Origin: Paenibacillus woosongensis
Lineage (GTDB): Bacteria > Bacillota > Bacilli > Paenibacillales > Paenibacillaceae
Direction of reading: 5' to 3'
DNA length: 64,000 bases
Assembly (NCBI RefSeq): GCF_009725165.1
Contig: NZ_WNZW01000013.1
Span: 52,156-116,155 of the forward strand
Position 1 is the stretch's first letter; the number at the start of each line of letters is the position of its first letter. Below are positions 25,588 through 33,098 of the stretch, piece by piece. The position numbers and the translations under genes are program-made. Under the pieces are notes generated by a model. It saw nothing but the letters and a program-made list of their open reading frames with translations. It was not told the origin of the DNA and did no database searches.

Positions 25588-26121
25588 TTATTCTTTAACG
25601 AAATCCACTTTATGCGTTTTCGCAAAAGTCTCTAGCCGTTCTGCCATTGCTGGCGTATTGAACATATTTCGTTTACGGTAGAACACCCAGTTCTGTCCGC
25701 CCGCTTTCGGCGTAATAGTAATTTTATGTGGAGTCGCTGTGATTTTGCTAATTTGTCCCGCTTCCAGCATCCGATCCCGATTAAACTTGGCCGTGAACAA
25801 ATAATTTTTGTTGATCCGCAAATAAGGCTTGTTGAGGAACAATGCTATGGCCAAAATGACGTAAAGGACGATCGTTAGCCAGAACATCGTTGTGCTTACC
25901 TCAGCACTGCCGCCTGCCAGCGCAACGCCAGCATACAAGCCAGCCAGCAAAATGAGCAGTAACGGAAGGATGATTTTTCTGCCTTTAAAAATATCCCCGT
26001 CTCCCCGCGCGCCCATCCTGCTGCCTGTGCCGGATCGCACGGCCTTATTGCCCTGCGGGTTCTTCCCTTTCTTGTTTAATTTCATCTGATTGCGTTCTAC
26101 TTTTCTGTCAAATGAAGCCAT
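25588..26121 (-). CDS. Two-helix membrane protein of unknown function
   Basis: The protein has 177 residues: a strongly basic N-terminal tail of about 45 residues (RNQMKLNKKGKNPQGNK), two adjacent membrane helices at about 49-70 and 77-95, and a cytoplasmic beta-rich domain (KITATPHKITITPKAGGQNW) that resembles a PH-like module. AGGAGG lies seven bases before the ATG. It may be co-transcribed with the aldo/keto reductase 20 bases upstream. I do not recognise a characterised family. Confidence 0.75.
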   Translation of the reverse strand: MASFDRKVERNQMKLNKKGKNPQGNKAVRSGTGSRMGARGDGDIFKGRKIILPLLLILLAGLYAGVALAGGSAEVSTTMFWLTIVLYVILAIALFLNKPYLRINKNYLFTAKFNRDRMLEAGQISKITATPHKITITPKAGGQNWVFYRKRNMFNTPAMAERLETFAKTHKVDFVKE

Positions 26122-26141
26122 CCATTTTCCTCCTAGATGAT

Positions 26142-27134
26142 TTAAATATTTCTACTAAATTTGTTCAGGAACCGGGTTGGATATTCATCAGGCAACGCGC
26201 TTGCTTCATCCAGGCGATGACGCAGCTCCAGCGGCAGCCTCCAGCCAACCGAGCCCATATTTTCCTCGAATTGTGCGAAAGTGCTTGCGCCGAAAATAGG
26301 AGACGTGATACAAGGCTGCTCCAGCAGCCAATTCAGGGAGACCTGCGCTGGGGTTTTGCCCGTTTCTTCCGCCACAGCCAATACGGCATCTAGAATCGCG
26401 AAGTTCTTATCCTCTGCGCGGTACTGCCAGCTGCTTTCCCCTGTTTTGGCGGTTCCCAGGCGGCCTTCGCTCGGCGTTTCGCCCTGGCGGTATTTACCGG
26501 TCAAGAATCCGCCGCCAAGCGGTGCCCACGGAATGATGCCGACCTTCTCTTCGGCGCATAAGGAGACCAGCTCACGGTCCGCTTCTCTGTTCACCAGGCT
26601 GTACTGCTGCTGTAAAGAAATATAGCGGGAGTACCCTCTGAAATCGCTAATGCCCAGGCTTTTCATTAATTGCCATGATAAATAATTCGAACAGCCTATG
26701 TAACGAACTTTGCCGGAGGTCACCAGATCATCCAGAGCTCTCAGCGTCTCCTCAACTGGCGTATCCGCATCCCAGACATGAATTTGATAGAGATCGATGT
26801 AATCCGTGCCCAGTCTTCTCAGACTGGCATCCACCCCGTCCATGATCCGTTTGCGCGACGCACCGAACCCGTTGACGTCCGGCGATGTGCGCATCCGTAC
26901 CTTGGTGGCGAGGATGACCTCTGAACGGCGATCTTTAATGTACTTGCCGACGATTTCCTCGGAGCGCCCTTCCGTATACACATCGGCCGTATCGATGAAA
27001 TTGCCGCCCTGATCAAGAAAGGTGGCGATCATCCGAGCCGATTCCGCTTCATCGGTCTGGCCGCCGAAGGTCATGCTTCCCAAACATAACCGTGATACAG
27101 CCAAACCGCTTTTGCCAAGATATGCGTATTCCAT
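26142..27134 (-). CDS. Aldo/keto reductase
   Basis: This 330-residue NADPH-dependent TIM-barrel reductase carries the catalytic tetrad: Asp in FIDTADVY with Tyr three residues on, Lys in VILATKV, and His in YQIHVWD. The cofactor loop GIIPWAPLGGG and the late segment GASTFAQFEEN fit the YajO/YghZ-like class. GGGAGG precedes the ATG by about nine bases. The substrate is unknown. Confidence 0.9.
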   Translation of the reverse strand: MEYAYLGKSGLAVSRLCLGSMTFGGQTDEAESARMIATFLDQGGNFIDTADVYTEGRSEEIVGKYIKDRRSEVILATKVRMRTSPDVNGFGASRKRIMDGVDASLRRLGTDYIDLYQIHVWDADTPVEETLRALDDLVTSGKVRYIGCSNYLSWQLMKSLGISDFRGYSRYISLQQQYSLVNREADRELVSLCAEEKVGIIPWAPLGGGFLTGKYRQGETPSEGRLGTAKTGESSWQYRAEDKNFAILDAVLAVAEETGKTPAQVSLNWLLEQPCITSPIFGASTFAQFEENMGSVGWRLPLELRHRLDEASALPDEYPTRFLNKFSRNI

Positions 27135-27162
27135 ACATTTGAACCTCCCTACTCATATGTAA

Positions 27163-27185
27163 AAGCCGGACCTATAGGCCGGCCT
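27163..27185 (-). terminator. Intrinsic terminator after the ynzC-like gene
   Basis: On the minus strand GCCGG and CCGGC pair around a short loop and are followed by TTTT. The stem starts directly after the stop codon. Confidence 0.6.
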
Positions 27186-27358
27186 TATTTATCCACCACT
27201 TCGATTGATTCCAGCTGCTGACGGAAATTTCTTCTTATGTTCTGAAGGTACGTCTCCCGGAGCTGAGCGCGTTCCAGCATTTCATCTTCGGTTAGTCCTT
27301 CAGCCTTATTCTTGCGCGCCAATTCATTAATACGCCGTACCATTGCATCTATATCCAT
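27185..27358 (-). CDS. ynzC: DUF896 (YnzC-family) small protein
   Basis: This 57-residue helical-hairpin protein begins MDIDAMVRRINELARKNK and has LTEDEMLERAQLRETYLQN, the signature of the DUF896 family. The ATG at 27358 has AGGAGG five bases upstream. In B. subtilis ynzC lies in the SOS operon yneA-yneB-ynzC; here the yneA-like gene is about 1.6 kb away, separated by two spore-surface genes, and no yneB resolvase is present. Molecular function is unknown. Confidence 0.85.
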   Translation of the reverse strand: MDIDAMVRRINELARKNKAEGLTEDEMLERAQLRETYLQNIRRNFRQQLESIEVVDK

Positions 27359-27448
27359 AGTTTCCTCCTGCACATAAATTCATGAATTCCCTTTAACATT
27401 GACATGACTGATAAAGGTTGTCAAGATACCGGACTTTGAAGAACTCAG

Positions 27449-28180
27449 CTATTGAATCAGAGCTGCAAACGAGATGTTCTCCACGATAATCGGCGCCCCG
27501 GCCAATATAGTATCTCCTTCAAGAATAAGTGTTAAATCCGCCGTAGTCAAACGGTACAAGCTGCGCTCCTGCATGACTCCATTAATGTATAAATTTGAAT
27601 ATCCGTTCATCCCCATCCCTTGGAACTCTGAAGCCAAGCTGCCGTTATCATCTGTAAACCAGGCGGCCGGAATGCGGACAGTACCTGTCAATTCCTCGGG
27701 AGGAAAATAAAAATAACGAAAGTCGCTTGGCAGGATCGTTATTCCAGGAACTTCGCCTGGAGTACCTTGTAGGCCTTGCGGACCTTCAGAACCTTGTGAC
27801 CCTGGTGGGCCTTGAGGGCCTTGTGGGCCTTGGAGGCCTGATATGCCTCGGTCGCCTTGAGCGCCCGGAAATCCCGCTGGCCCAATGGCGCCCGGTGAAC
27901 CTCGCAGTCCCGACTCTCCCTGCGGACCAGGCACTCCCGTGGCCCCCTCTTTACCCGGAAGACCTGGCGCGCCATTCCCACTCATCGGCCCACTCGGCGA
28001 GCAGGATGCCCCCCGTTCTACTTGCGGCTCCTGCCCGATGATCCATTGGATGATCCTTCTTCCACTCTGCCTTGGACATAATCGCTGATTTCTCCGTATG
28101 GAACGCTTACGGCATTTTTTCTTCTTTCTTACTAAAATTTTTCTTCTTTTATTGCAGCCTTGTCTAATCAACTCTTTCAT
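27449..28180 (-). CDS. Collagen-like protein with C-terminal DUF4183 domain
   Basis: The protein has 243 residues in three parts. The N-terminus is very basic (KRRKILVRKKKKCRKRSIRR). Residues about 63-143 are Gly-X-Y triplets (GAPGLPGKEGATGVPG and on, with GPQGPQGPPG). The rest is a DUF4183 domain (YFYFPPEELTGTVRIP, YSNLYINGVMQE). Collagen-like plus DUF4183 proteins are found on Bacillales spore surfaces. The ATG overlaps the stop of a 20-codon ORF as ATGA, and no good site of its own is seen, so translation is probably coupled. It faces a second DUF4183 gene. Confidence 0.8.
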   Translation of the reverse strand: MKELIRQGCNKRRKILVRKKKKCRKRSIRRNQRLCPRQSGRRIIQWIIGQEPQVERGASCSPSGPMSGNGAPGLPGKEGATGVPGPQGESGLRGSPGAIGPAGFPGAQGDRGISGLQGPQGPQGPPGSQGSEGPQGLQGTPGEVPGITILPSDFRYFYFPPEELTGTVRIPAAWFTDDNGSLASEFQGMGMNGYSNLYINGVMQERSLYRLTTADLTLILEGDTILAGAPIIVENISFAALIQ

Positions 28181-28239
28181 TCCAGTATTTCTATTGTCGC
28201 TTTACCATTCCTTTTATGCTTGGCCGCAGTTGTAGACAT
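28177..28239 (-). CDS. 20-residue small ORF coupled to the collagen-like gene
   Basis: ATG at 28239 has GGAAGGTG seven bases upstream, a better site than that of the following gene. It encodes MSTTAAKHKRNGKATIEILE, and its TGA overlaps the collagen-like ATG in the sequence ATGA. The arrangement is typical of translational coupling. It may serve only as a coupling leader, or encode a real peptide; homologues would decide. Confidence 0.5.
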   Translation of the reverse strand: MSTTAAKHKRNGKATIEILE

Positions 28240-28270
28240 GATGAACACCTTCCGCGTTTGAGTAATTGTA

Positions 28271-28279
28271 TATCATATG
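28271..28279 (-). promoter_or_regulatory. Possible sporulation (SigE/SigK-type) -10 element
   Basis: CATATGATA on the minus strand fits CATANNNTA exactly and lies 32 bases before the 20-codon ORF. A convincing -35 was not found, so this is tentative; the spore-surface product makes a mother-cell promoter plausible. Confidence 0.35.
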
Positions 28280-28462
28280 TCTCTGTAAATATAGAGGAAT
28301 AGACTTCTATCCACGCCGCATAACGTTTAATGCCATATTTTTATGCAGACGTTAATCGCCGTTTCCCCCCTCTGCAAGCTTTCATTCTATATATTGGATC
28401 GATAGCAGGCAGCTTCTGCATTCGATAACCAACTTCACTCCTACAATAAAGGAGGTGAACAT

Positions 28463-28879
28463 ATGCCTGTCATTAAACCGGTATTTACAGCCACCGCCTC
28501 CGCGCCGGTTGCCTCCGGGGGAGTAATTACAACGACCATTAATCCCGTTACAACCCGCTACTTCGCTGCTATCACTACCGACATGATTGGAGCCACTGAA
28601 ACAACGATTCTCGCAGCCAGTTTTACGGACGACGAGGACGCTCCTATTACGGATCTGCCGACAATTACAGCTGCTAACGACTATTTCAACGTCTATATCA
28701 ACGGAGTTCTGCAGCAAAACTCCTTATCTACGCTTACGACGGCAAGCTTGGTGCTTGCCACTACAGATCTCCTCATCGGAACGCCCGTAACGCTGGAGGT
28801 GGCCAGCTTTGCTGGAGCCGCGTCTGATTTAACGACCCCGCCAACCATCTCTGCGCCCGACATTACAATTAATACGTAA
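28463..28879 (+). CDS. DUF4183-domain protein, probable spore surface component
   Basis: The protein has 138 residues, rich in Thr, Ala and Ile. The DUF4183 core is visible as TTRYFAAITTDM, TTILAASFTDDEDAP, and YFNVYINGVLQQNSLS, closely paralleling YSNLYINGVMQERSLYRL in the collagen-like protein encoded divergently. AAAGGAGG lies seven bases before the ATG, an excellent site. It has no signal peptide or helix. The paired domains suggest that the two proteins assemble together, perhaps at the exosporium or coat. Confidence 0.85.
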   Translation: MPVIKPVFTATASAPVASGGVITTTINPVTTRYFAAITTDMIGATETTILAASFTDDEDAPITDLPTITAANDYFNVYINGVLQQNSLSTLTTASLVLATTDLLIGTPVTLEVASFAGAASDLTTPPTISAPDITINT

Positions 28880-28887
28880 CTAACACA

Positions 28888-28925
28888 AAGAAGGAACCGC
28901 AAATGAGACTTGCGGCTCCTTCTTT
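28888..28925 (+). terminator. Intrinsic terminator of the DUF4183 gene
   Basis: AAAGAAGGA and CCGCAA pair with TTGCGG and TCCTTCTTT around a short loop, nine bases past the stop. The symmetry may also serve the minus-strand yneA-like gene. Confidence 0.85.
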
Positions 28926-28980
28926 GGCTTAAAGCATATTTAAAACATGAATCGATATTTATGAATAGCTGAACCTAAAC

Positions 28981-29382
28981 TCATTTCGTTGGCAGGACGA
29001 GGATATCCCCTGGCTGAATATTGCTTCCGGCCAAGCCATTTGCCCGCTGAATCGCCGTAACATATACCCTCGTATCCATGTTGCCTGGCTTATGAGCTGC
29101 GGCAATCTTCCACAGGGAGTCGCCCCGCTTGACCACAACGGACTCTGATTCTGCAACATCATGGTCAGGTGATGAGGCTACCGCCGACGCCATTCCAGCC
29201 CAGGCAATAACTACGAACAGAATAAACACCAACAACTTAAACAAAGTCATTCTAGCAAATATATTCGAAATGGAGTTAGCAAATGCTTCATTCAATCTGG
29301 CTGCACCCTTCCGCAGCGCCCCTTCATTGCGCGAATCAGCCTTACGATCATAAATGCTCTGATATGTACTGTATCTCAACAT
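28981..29382 (-). CDS. yneA: YneA-like LysM cell-division suppressor
   Basis: The protein has 133 residues: a cytoplasmic tail, one membrane helix (LFKLLVFILFVVIAWAGM), and a C-terminal LysM domain (VVVKRGDSLWKIAAAHK, IQPGDILVLPTK). YneA of B. subtilis has this helix plus LysM layout and blocks division during the SOS response. The gene is divergent from lexA and has an SOS box between its -35 and -10, the same arrangement as in B. subtilis. The ATG at 29382 follows GGAGTG. The cytoplasmic tail of about 45 residues is longer than in YneA. Confidence 0.85.
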   Translation of the reverse strand: MLRYSTYQSIYDRKADSRNEGALRKGAARLNEAFANSISNIFARMTLFKLLVFILFVVIAWAGMASAVASSPDHDVAESESVVVKRGDSLWKIAAAHKPGNMDTRVYVTAIQRANGLAGSNIQPGDILVLPTK

Positions 29383-29423
29383 AATATTATCACTCCAAAC
29401 AGATGTTCTTATGAATTGAATCC

Positions 29424-29452
29424 ATAATAACACGAACATTTGTTTGATTCAA
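29424..29452 (-). promoter_or_regulatory. Predicted promoter of the yneA-like gene
   Basis: TTGAAT and TATTAT are 17 bases apart on the minus strand. A LexA box fills most of the spacer, so LexA binding would block RNA polymerase. Confidence 0.7.
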
Positions 29453-29475
29453 TAGTTTTTTAGAACAATTGTTCC
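29433..29475. promoter_or_regulatory. Two LexA (SOS) boxes on the yneA side
   Basis: CGAACATTTGTTTG at 29433-29446 differs from the Bacillus consensus CGAAC-N4-GTTCG at one position. AGAACAATTGTTCC at 29462-29475 differs at two. The first overlaps the yneA promoter spacer; the second lies just upstream of it. Confidence 0.8.
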
Positions 29476-29562
29476 CCTTTTTTTTCGACACTGATCTTTA
29501 AGTATATTTAGATATATTTCCTCATAGTATTTGCCGTATTCCAATTCTGCCATACATTATTT

Positions 29563-29592
29563 AGAACTTATGTTTGTACGAACGGAAGTTCT
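29563..29592. promoter_or_regulatory. Two LexA (SOS) boxes on the lexA side
   Basis: AGAACTTATGTTTG at 29563-29576 (two mismatches) and CGAACGGAAGTTCT at 29579-29592 (one mismatch) are spaced by two bases. The second lies between the -35 and -10 of lexA. Together they indicate autorepression. Confidence 0.8.
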
Positions 29593-29602
29593 ATGTTATA
29601 AT
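29574..29602 (+). promoter_or_regulatory. Predicted SigA-type promoter of lexA
   Basis: TTGTAC and TATAAT are separated by 17 bases, 35 bases upstream of the start codon, and overlap the two SOS boxes. Confidence 0.75.
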
Positions 29603-29636
29603 TTTTCCAAACGTTACTAAATGGGGTTGATGGATT

Positions 29637-30263
29637 ATGTCGAAGGTTTCTAGCCGTCAGCAAGCTATTCTTGAATTTATTCGCTCTGAAGTAAGATTGA
29701 AAGGTTATCCGCCCTCCGTGCGCGAAATCGGCGAAGCTGTAGGACTAGCTTCCAGTTCCACAGTACACGGTCATTTGGATCGGCTAGAGAAGAAAGGCTT
29801 TATCCGGCGTGATCCAACGAAGCCAAGAGCGATCGAGTTGCTGGGGCAGGACGATGCGGAAGGCATCGGTCAGTTTGCCCATTCCGTGGCCCGTGTGCCT
29901 GTCATCGGCAAAGTCACTGCCGGTGTTCCTATAACGGCTACCGAGAATATCGAGGATTATTTCCCGCTTCCGCAGCATTATGCCGGAGAAGGCGAAATCT
30001 TTATGTTGTCTGTCGTTGGCAACAGTATGATCGAGGCAGGAATCCATAGCGGAGACTATGTTATCGTACGGAAACAGCAAACAGCCAATAATGGAGAAAT
30101 CGTCGTCGCAATGACGGAGGATGACGAGGCGACGGTCAAGACATTCTACAAGGAGAAGGATCATATTCGCCTTCAGCCTGAGAATTCGACGATGGAGCCG
30201 CTTCGTTTGACCCATGTGACTATATTGGGCAAAGTCATCGGCCTGTTCCGTGATCTGCACTAG
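29637..30263 (+). CDS. lexA: LexA SOS repressor
   Basis: This 208-residue repressor self-cleaves in the presence of RecA filaments. The N-terminal winged helix is visible (GYPPSVREIGEAVGLASSS). The cleavage site is Ala95-Gly96 in VTAGVP, the nucleophile is Ser130 in GNSMIEAG, and the general base is Lys168 in TVKTFY, the same residue numbers as I recall for B. subtilis Ser and Lys. Four candidate LexA boxes lie between this gene and the divergent yneA-like gene. Confidence 0.97.
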   Translation: MSKVSSRQQAILEFIRSEVRLKGYPPSVREIGEAVGLASSSTVHGHLDRLEKKGFIRRDPTKPRAIELLGQDDAEGIGQFAHSVARVPVIGKVTAGVPITATENIEDYFPLPQHYAGEGEIFMLSVVGNSMIEAGIHSGDYVIVRKQQTANNGEIVVAMTEDDEATVKTFYKEKDHIRLQPENSTMEPLRLTHVTILGKVIGLFRDLH

Positions 30264-30268
30264 CAATC

Positions 30269-30305
30269 AAAGAAAGAGCTACCGCGAGGGTATGCTCTTT
30301 CTTTT
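30269..30305 (+). terminator. Intrinsic terminator of lexA
   Basis: AAAGAAAGAGC pairs with GCTCTTTCTTT and a T run follows, directly after the lexA stop. Confidence 0.85.
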
Positions 30306-30327
30306 TAATGATGTTGCTATCCATGCA

Positions 30328-30636
30328 TTATATCGGATATAGCTCCTGCTCATCCCCGATGTCCTTCCTGCAATTTTTACATAAACCGGCAACATGGCCG
30401 AAGTCATTCGAATAAAACACCAGCTTCTTCGCTTGGTTGCACCGGGAGCATTTCTGGTTGCGCGTAGTGGTCATATCCGAGCTTTTACTGGAGATACGCT
30501 TCTTAGGCAAGTAAATGACATTGCTCTGAAGCTCCGCAGCCCGCTTCTTCTTAACCATTGCAGCCGCTATGCCAAGGACAGCCAAAATGAGGATTAACAG
30601 CATTAACCCCATCATCACTATTTCCCTTATTCCCAT
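30328..30636 (-). CDS. Membrane-anchored small zinc-ribbon protein
   Basis: The protein has 102 residues: one N-terminal membrane helix at about 6-28 (VMMGLMLLILILAVLGIAAA), a basic linker, and a C-terminal CSRC...CKNC pair 22 residues apart, expected to form a zinc ribbon facing the cytoplasm. AGGGGAG precedes the ATG. No enzymatic motif is present and no family is recognised. It converges on lexA across a terminator. Confidence 0.7.
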   Translation of the reverse strand: MGIREIVMMGLMLLILILAVLGIAAAMVKKKRAAELQSNVIYLPKKRISSKSSDMTTTRNQKCSRCNQAKKLVFYSNDFGHVAGLCKNCRKDIGDEQELYPI

Positions 30637-30858
30637 GAAGTCTCTCCCCTTCGTTCAACGATTTATCCATACGTAACCCTGCTTGTTCTGCCTGATGCTG
30701 CTGTTATCCCGATCATAGCTGAGATGAATAGCTGCTGTAAACAGCAGTAAGCCCCGGAGCATAAGCCCCAGGACCGCTGATTGACCGCGATGCGTCAACG
30801 CAGAATACCCCATGCCCACTTCCTTTAGGGAAGCATGGCTGCACCCTCCCTTAACGCA

Positions 30859-31758
30859 TCAATGCGCTTTTTCATCCGCAAAGCTGCCGCCTGTTACATC
30901 AGACACTGTTTCAACTGCAATGAAGGCCTTGGGATCAATTTCACGAACGACCGTCTTCAGCATGGACAACTCAAGCCGGCTGACTACACAGTAAATCACT
31001 TGAGTTTCCTCTTTACTGATTCCGCCTCTCGCGTACAGATAAGTTGTGCTTCTCCCGAGGCTATTCATAATAGCTTCCGCTACTTCTTCATATTGCCTCG
31101 TGATGACCGTTACCGATTTGGATTCATCAAGACCCTGCACGATAATATCCATGACCTTGGAGGCGATATAATAAGTGAAAATCGAATACATCGCCGAATC
31201 CCAACCGAGCAGGAAGCCGGCCACGATAAAAATAACGATATTGATAATAAGAATGATCTGCCCTACGGAAACATTGACTTTTTTCGAGATCAAGATAGCT
31301 ACGATTTCCGCACCATCCGTCGTTCCCCCCAGCCTTAATACCAGACCGACGCCCAGACCGAGTAACAGCGCACCAAATAGAACGGCCAGCAATTTGTCAT
31401 TCGTAAAAGCCTCCACATGATGTAAATAACCCGTCGTTAAAGAAAGTACCGCGATACCGTACAGCGAAGCAAATGCGAATTTCTTCCCGACCTGTCTATA
31501 GCCGATAAATAGAAAAGGCAGATTGATCACGAACAGGAAAATACCTAACGGAATATTCGTAATGTTCGTCAGCATAAGCGAAATCCCGGTAATTCCGCCA
31601 TCAATAATTGCATTCGGTACAAGGAATAGCTCAAGCGCAACTCCGGCGATGATCGCCCCTATGGTAATAAAAAAGATCTTTGAAATAAGTTCAACTGGCT
31701 TGCTTAAATTCTCCTTTCTCCTGTTTGTCTTTCCGATGCTTGGCTTGGTTTCTGCCAT
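30859..31758 (-). CDS. YitT-family membrane protein (DUF161 plus DUF2179)
   Basis: The protein has 299 residues. Five to six membrane helices span about residues 26-190, with the family signature PNAIIDGGITGISLM and LRLGGTTDGAEIVA. A cytoplasmic DUF2179 domain follows (KSVTVITRQYEEVAEAIMN, ARGGISKEETQVIYCVV). YitT proteins are common in Bacillales in several paralogues, with no agreed substrate. AAAGGG precedes the ATG. The 222 bases downstream hold a short CCATGC/GCATGG inverted repeat near 30812-30842 but no clear T run. Confidence 0.88.
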   Translation of the reverse strand: MAETKPSIGKTNRRKENLSKPVELISKIFFITIGAIIAGVALELFLVPNAIIDGGITGISLMLTNITNIPLGIFLFVINLPFLFIGYRQVGKKFAFASLYGIAVLSLTTGYLHHVEAFTNDKLLAVLFGALLLGLGVGLVLRLGGTTDGAEIVAILISKKVNVSVGQIILIINIVIFIVAGFLLGWDSAMYSIFTYYIASKVMDIIVQGLDESKSVTVITRQYEEVAEAIMNSLGRSTTYLYARGGISKEETQVIYCVVSRLELSMLKTVVREIDPKAFIAVETVSDVTGGSFADEKAH

Positions 31759-31831
31759 CTTTTCAACCCTTTCAGTAAAATTTACATATAAATAATTTAA
31801 TGAAAAGTAATATGAAAATCAAATGGATGAT

Positions 31832-31876
31832 AAAAGACCCCAGATTTCTCCTTAACAGGAGAGACCTAAGGTCTTG
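31832..31876 (-). terminator. Terminator of the xylFGH operon
   Basis: On the minus strand AAGACC pairs with GGTCTT, with an inner TCTCC/GGAGA stem and TTTTAT after it. It lies 33 bases past the xylH stop. Confidence 0.65.
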
Positions 31877-31908
31877 ATCTACAATATATTCAATTAGCTT
31901 AAATCTAC

Positions 31909-33096
31909 TTATTTAACACCCTTGCGGCGGTTGGAAATGTCCAGCCAGACGGCGAAGACGAGGATGGAACCCTTGACCACATACTGCCAGAACGATTCAA
32001 GTCCCATCAGCGACATGCCGTTGTCCAGCGAGGTCATAACCAGGGCGCCGATCAGCGCGCCGATGACAGTCCCCGCGCCGCCCATCAGCGAGGTGCCGCC
32101 GATAACGCAAGCGGCAATCGCGTCCATCTCGGCCATCGTTCCCGCGGTGATCGTCGCTGAGGCTAGGCGGGACGTTAAGACGATAGCGGCGATCGAGCTG
32201 AGCAAACCGCTGAGCAGGAAAATCATCATCGTCTTCCGGTGGATATTAATCCCCGATAGGCGGGCCGCCTCCTTGTTTCCGCCAATCGCGTAAATATGGC
32301 GTCCAAACGTCGTCTTCGTAGACAAGAAATAGAAGATAACGGCCAGCGCGATGACAAAGATAATCGGGAACGGAATGCCCTTGTAGTTGTTCATGATCAG
32401 GACAAAGGAGACAATTATCAAAGAGACTACGGCTACTTTAATAATATCCACGCCAAGCGGGGCTACCTCAAAGCCATACTTCTGGCGGGAGCGGCGCTTT
32501 TTAAAGGCACTCCACACGAACAATCCAATAGCGATCGCTGCGATAACAATCCCGAATCCTCTGGCAAAATATGCATTGCCCAGCATCGCCAGCACCGGAT
32601 CGGATACCGGAATCGTCATCGATTCCGTAACACCCATCAGAACGCCGCGGAACACCATCATCCCGCCGAGCGTTACGATAAAAGCAGGAATCATTTTATA
32701 GGCGACGAGCCAGCCTTGCACCAGCCCGAGCACAGCCCCGGCTGCCAATGTGCCGACGATGACGATGATAGGCGGAAGCCCCATCCAGTTGCTCAAAATG
32801 GCGGCAATCCCCCCTGTCAGGCCGACAATTGACCCGACCGACAGGTCGATATGACCCGCGACAATGACCAGCACCATGCCGATAGCTAGAATCGATGTGA
32901 CTGACATTTGTGTAAACAGGTTAGAAAGATTGCGTGCGGTCAAAAAAGTAGGATCCAATATTCCGAACAGGACCCAAATTAGTACGAGCGCTCCAACCAT
33001 CGTATAAGCGCGTACGTCCATTTTGCCGAATAGGCTGCCCCAGAGCGACGTTTTCGCTGCGGGAGCTTCCTGCTTTTGAAGTTCATTTTGTAGCAT
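31909..33096 (-). CDS. xylH: Xylose-type sugar ABC transporter permease
   Basis: This 395-residue permease of the ribose/xylose (CUT2) class has about ten helices. It carries the conserved stretch VIVAGHIDLSVGSIVGL after the third helix, and the permease-ATPase coupling motif at AIGGNKEAARLSGIN. The extra length relative to RbsC, with a charged loop near residue 200 (KKRRSRQKYG), fits XylH. It follows xylG after a 2-base gap. Substrate assignment depends mainly on xylF. Confidence 0.88.
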   Translation of the reverse strand: MLQNELQKQEAPAAKTSLWGSLFGKMDVRAYTMVGALVLIWVLFGILDPTFLTARNLSNLFTQMSVTSILAIGMVLVIVAGHIDLSVGSIVGLTGGIAAILSNWMGLPPIIVIVGTLAAGAVLGLVQGWLVAYKMIPAFIVTLGGMMVFRGVLMGVTESMTIPVSDPVLAMLGNAYFARGFGIVIAAIAIGLFVWSAFKKRRSRQKYGFEVAPLGVDIIKVAVVSLIIVSFVLIMNNYKGIPFPIIFVIALAVIFYFLSTKTTFGRHIYAIGGNKEAARLSGINIHRKTMMIFLLSGLLSSIAAIVLTSRLASATITAGTMAEMDAIAACVIGGTSLMGGAGTVIGALIGALVMTSLDNGMSLMGLESFWQYVVKGSILVFAVWLDISNRRKGVK

Positions 33097-33098
33097 AG

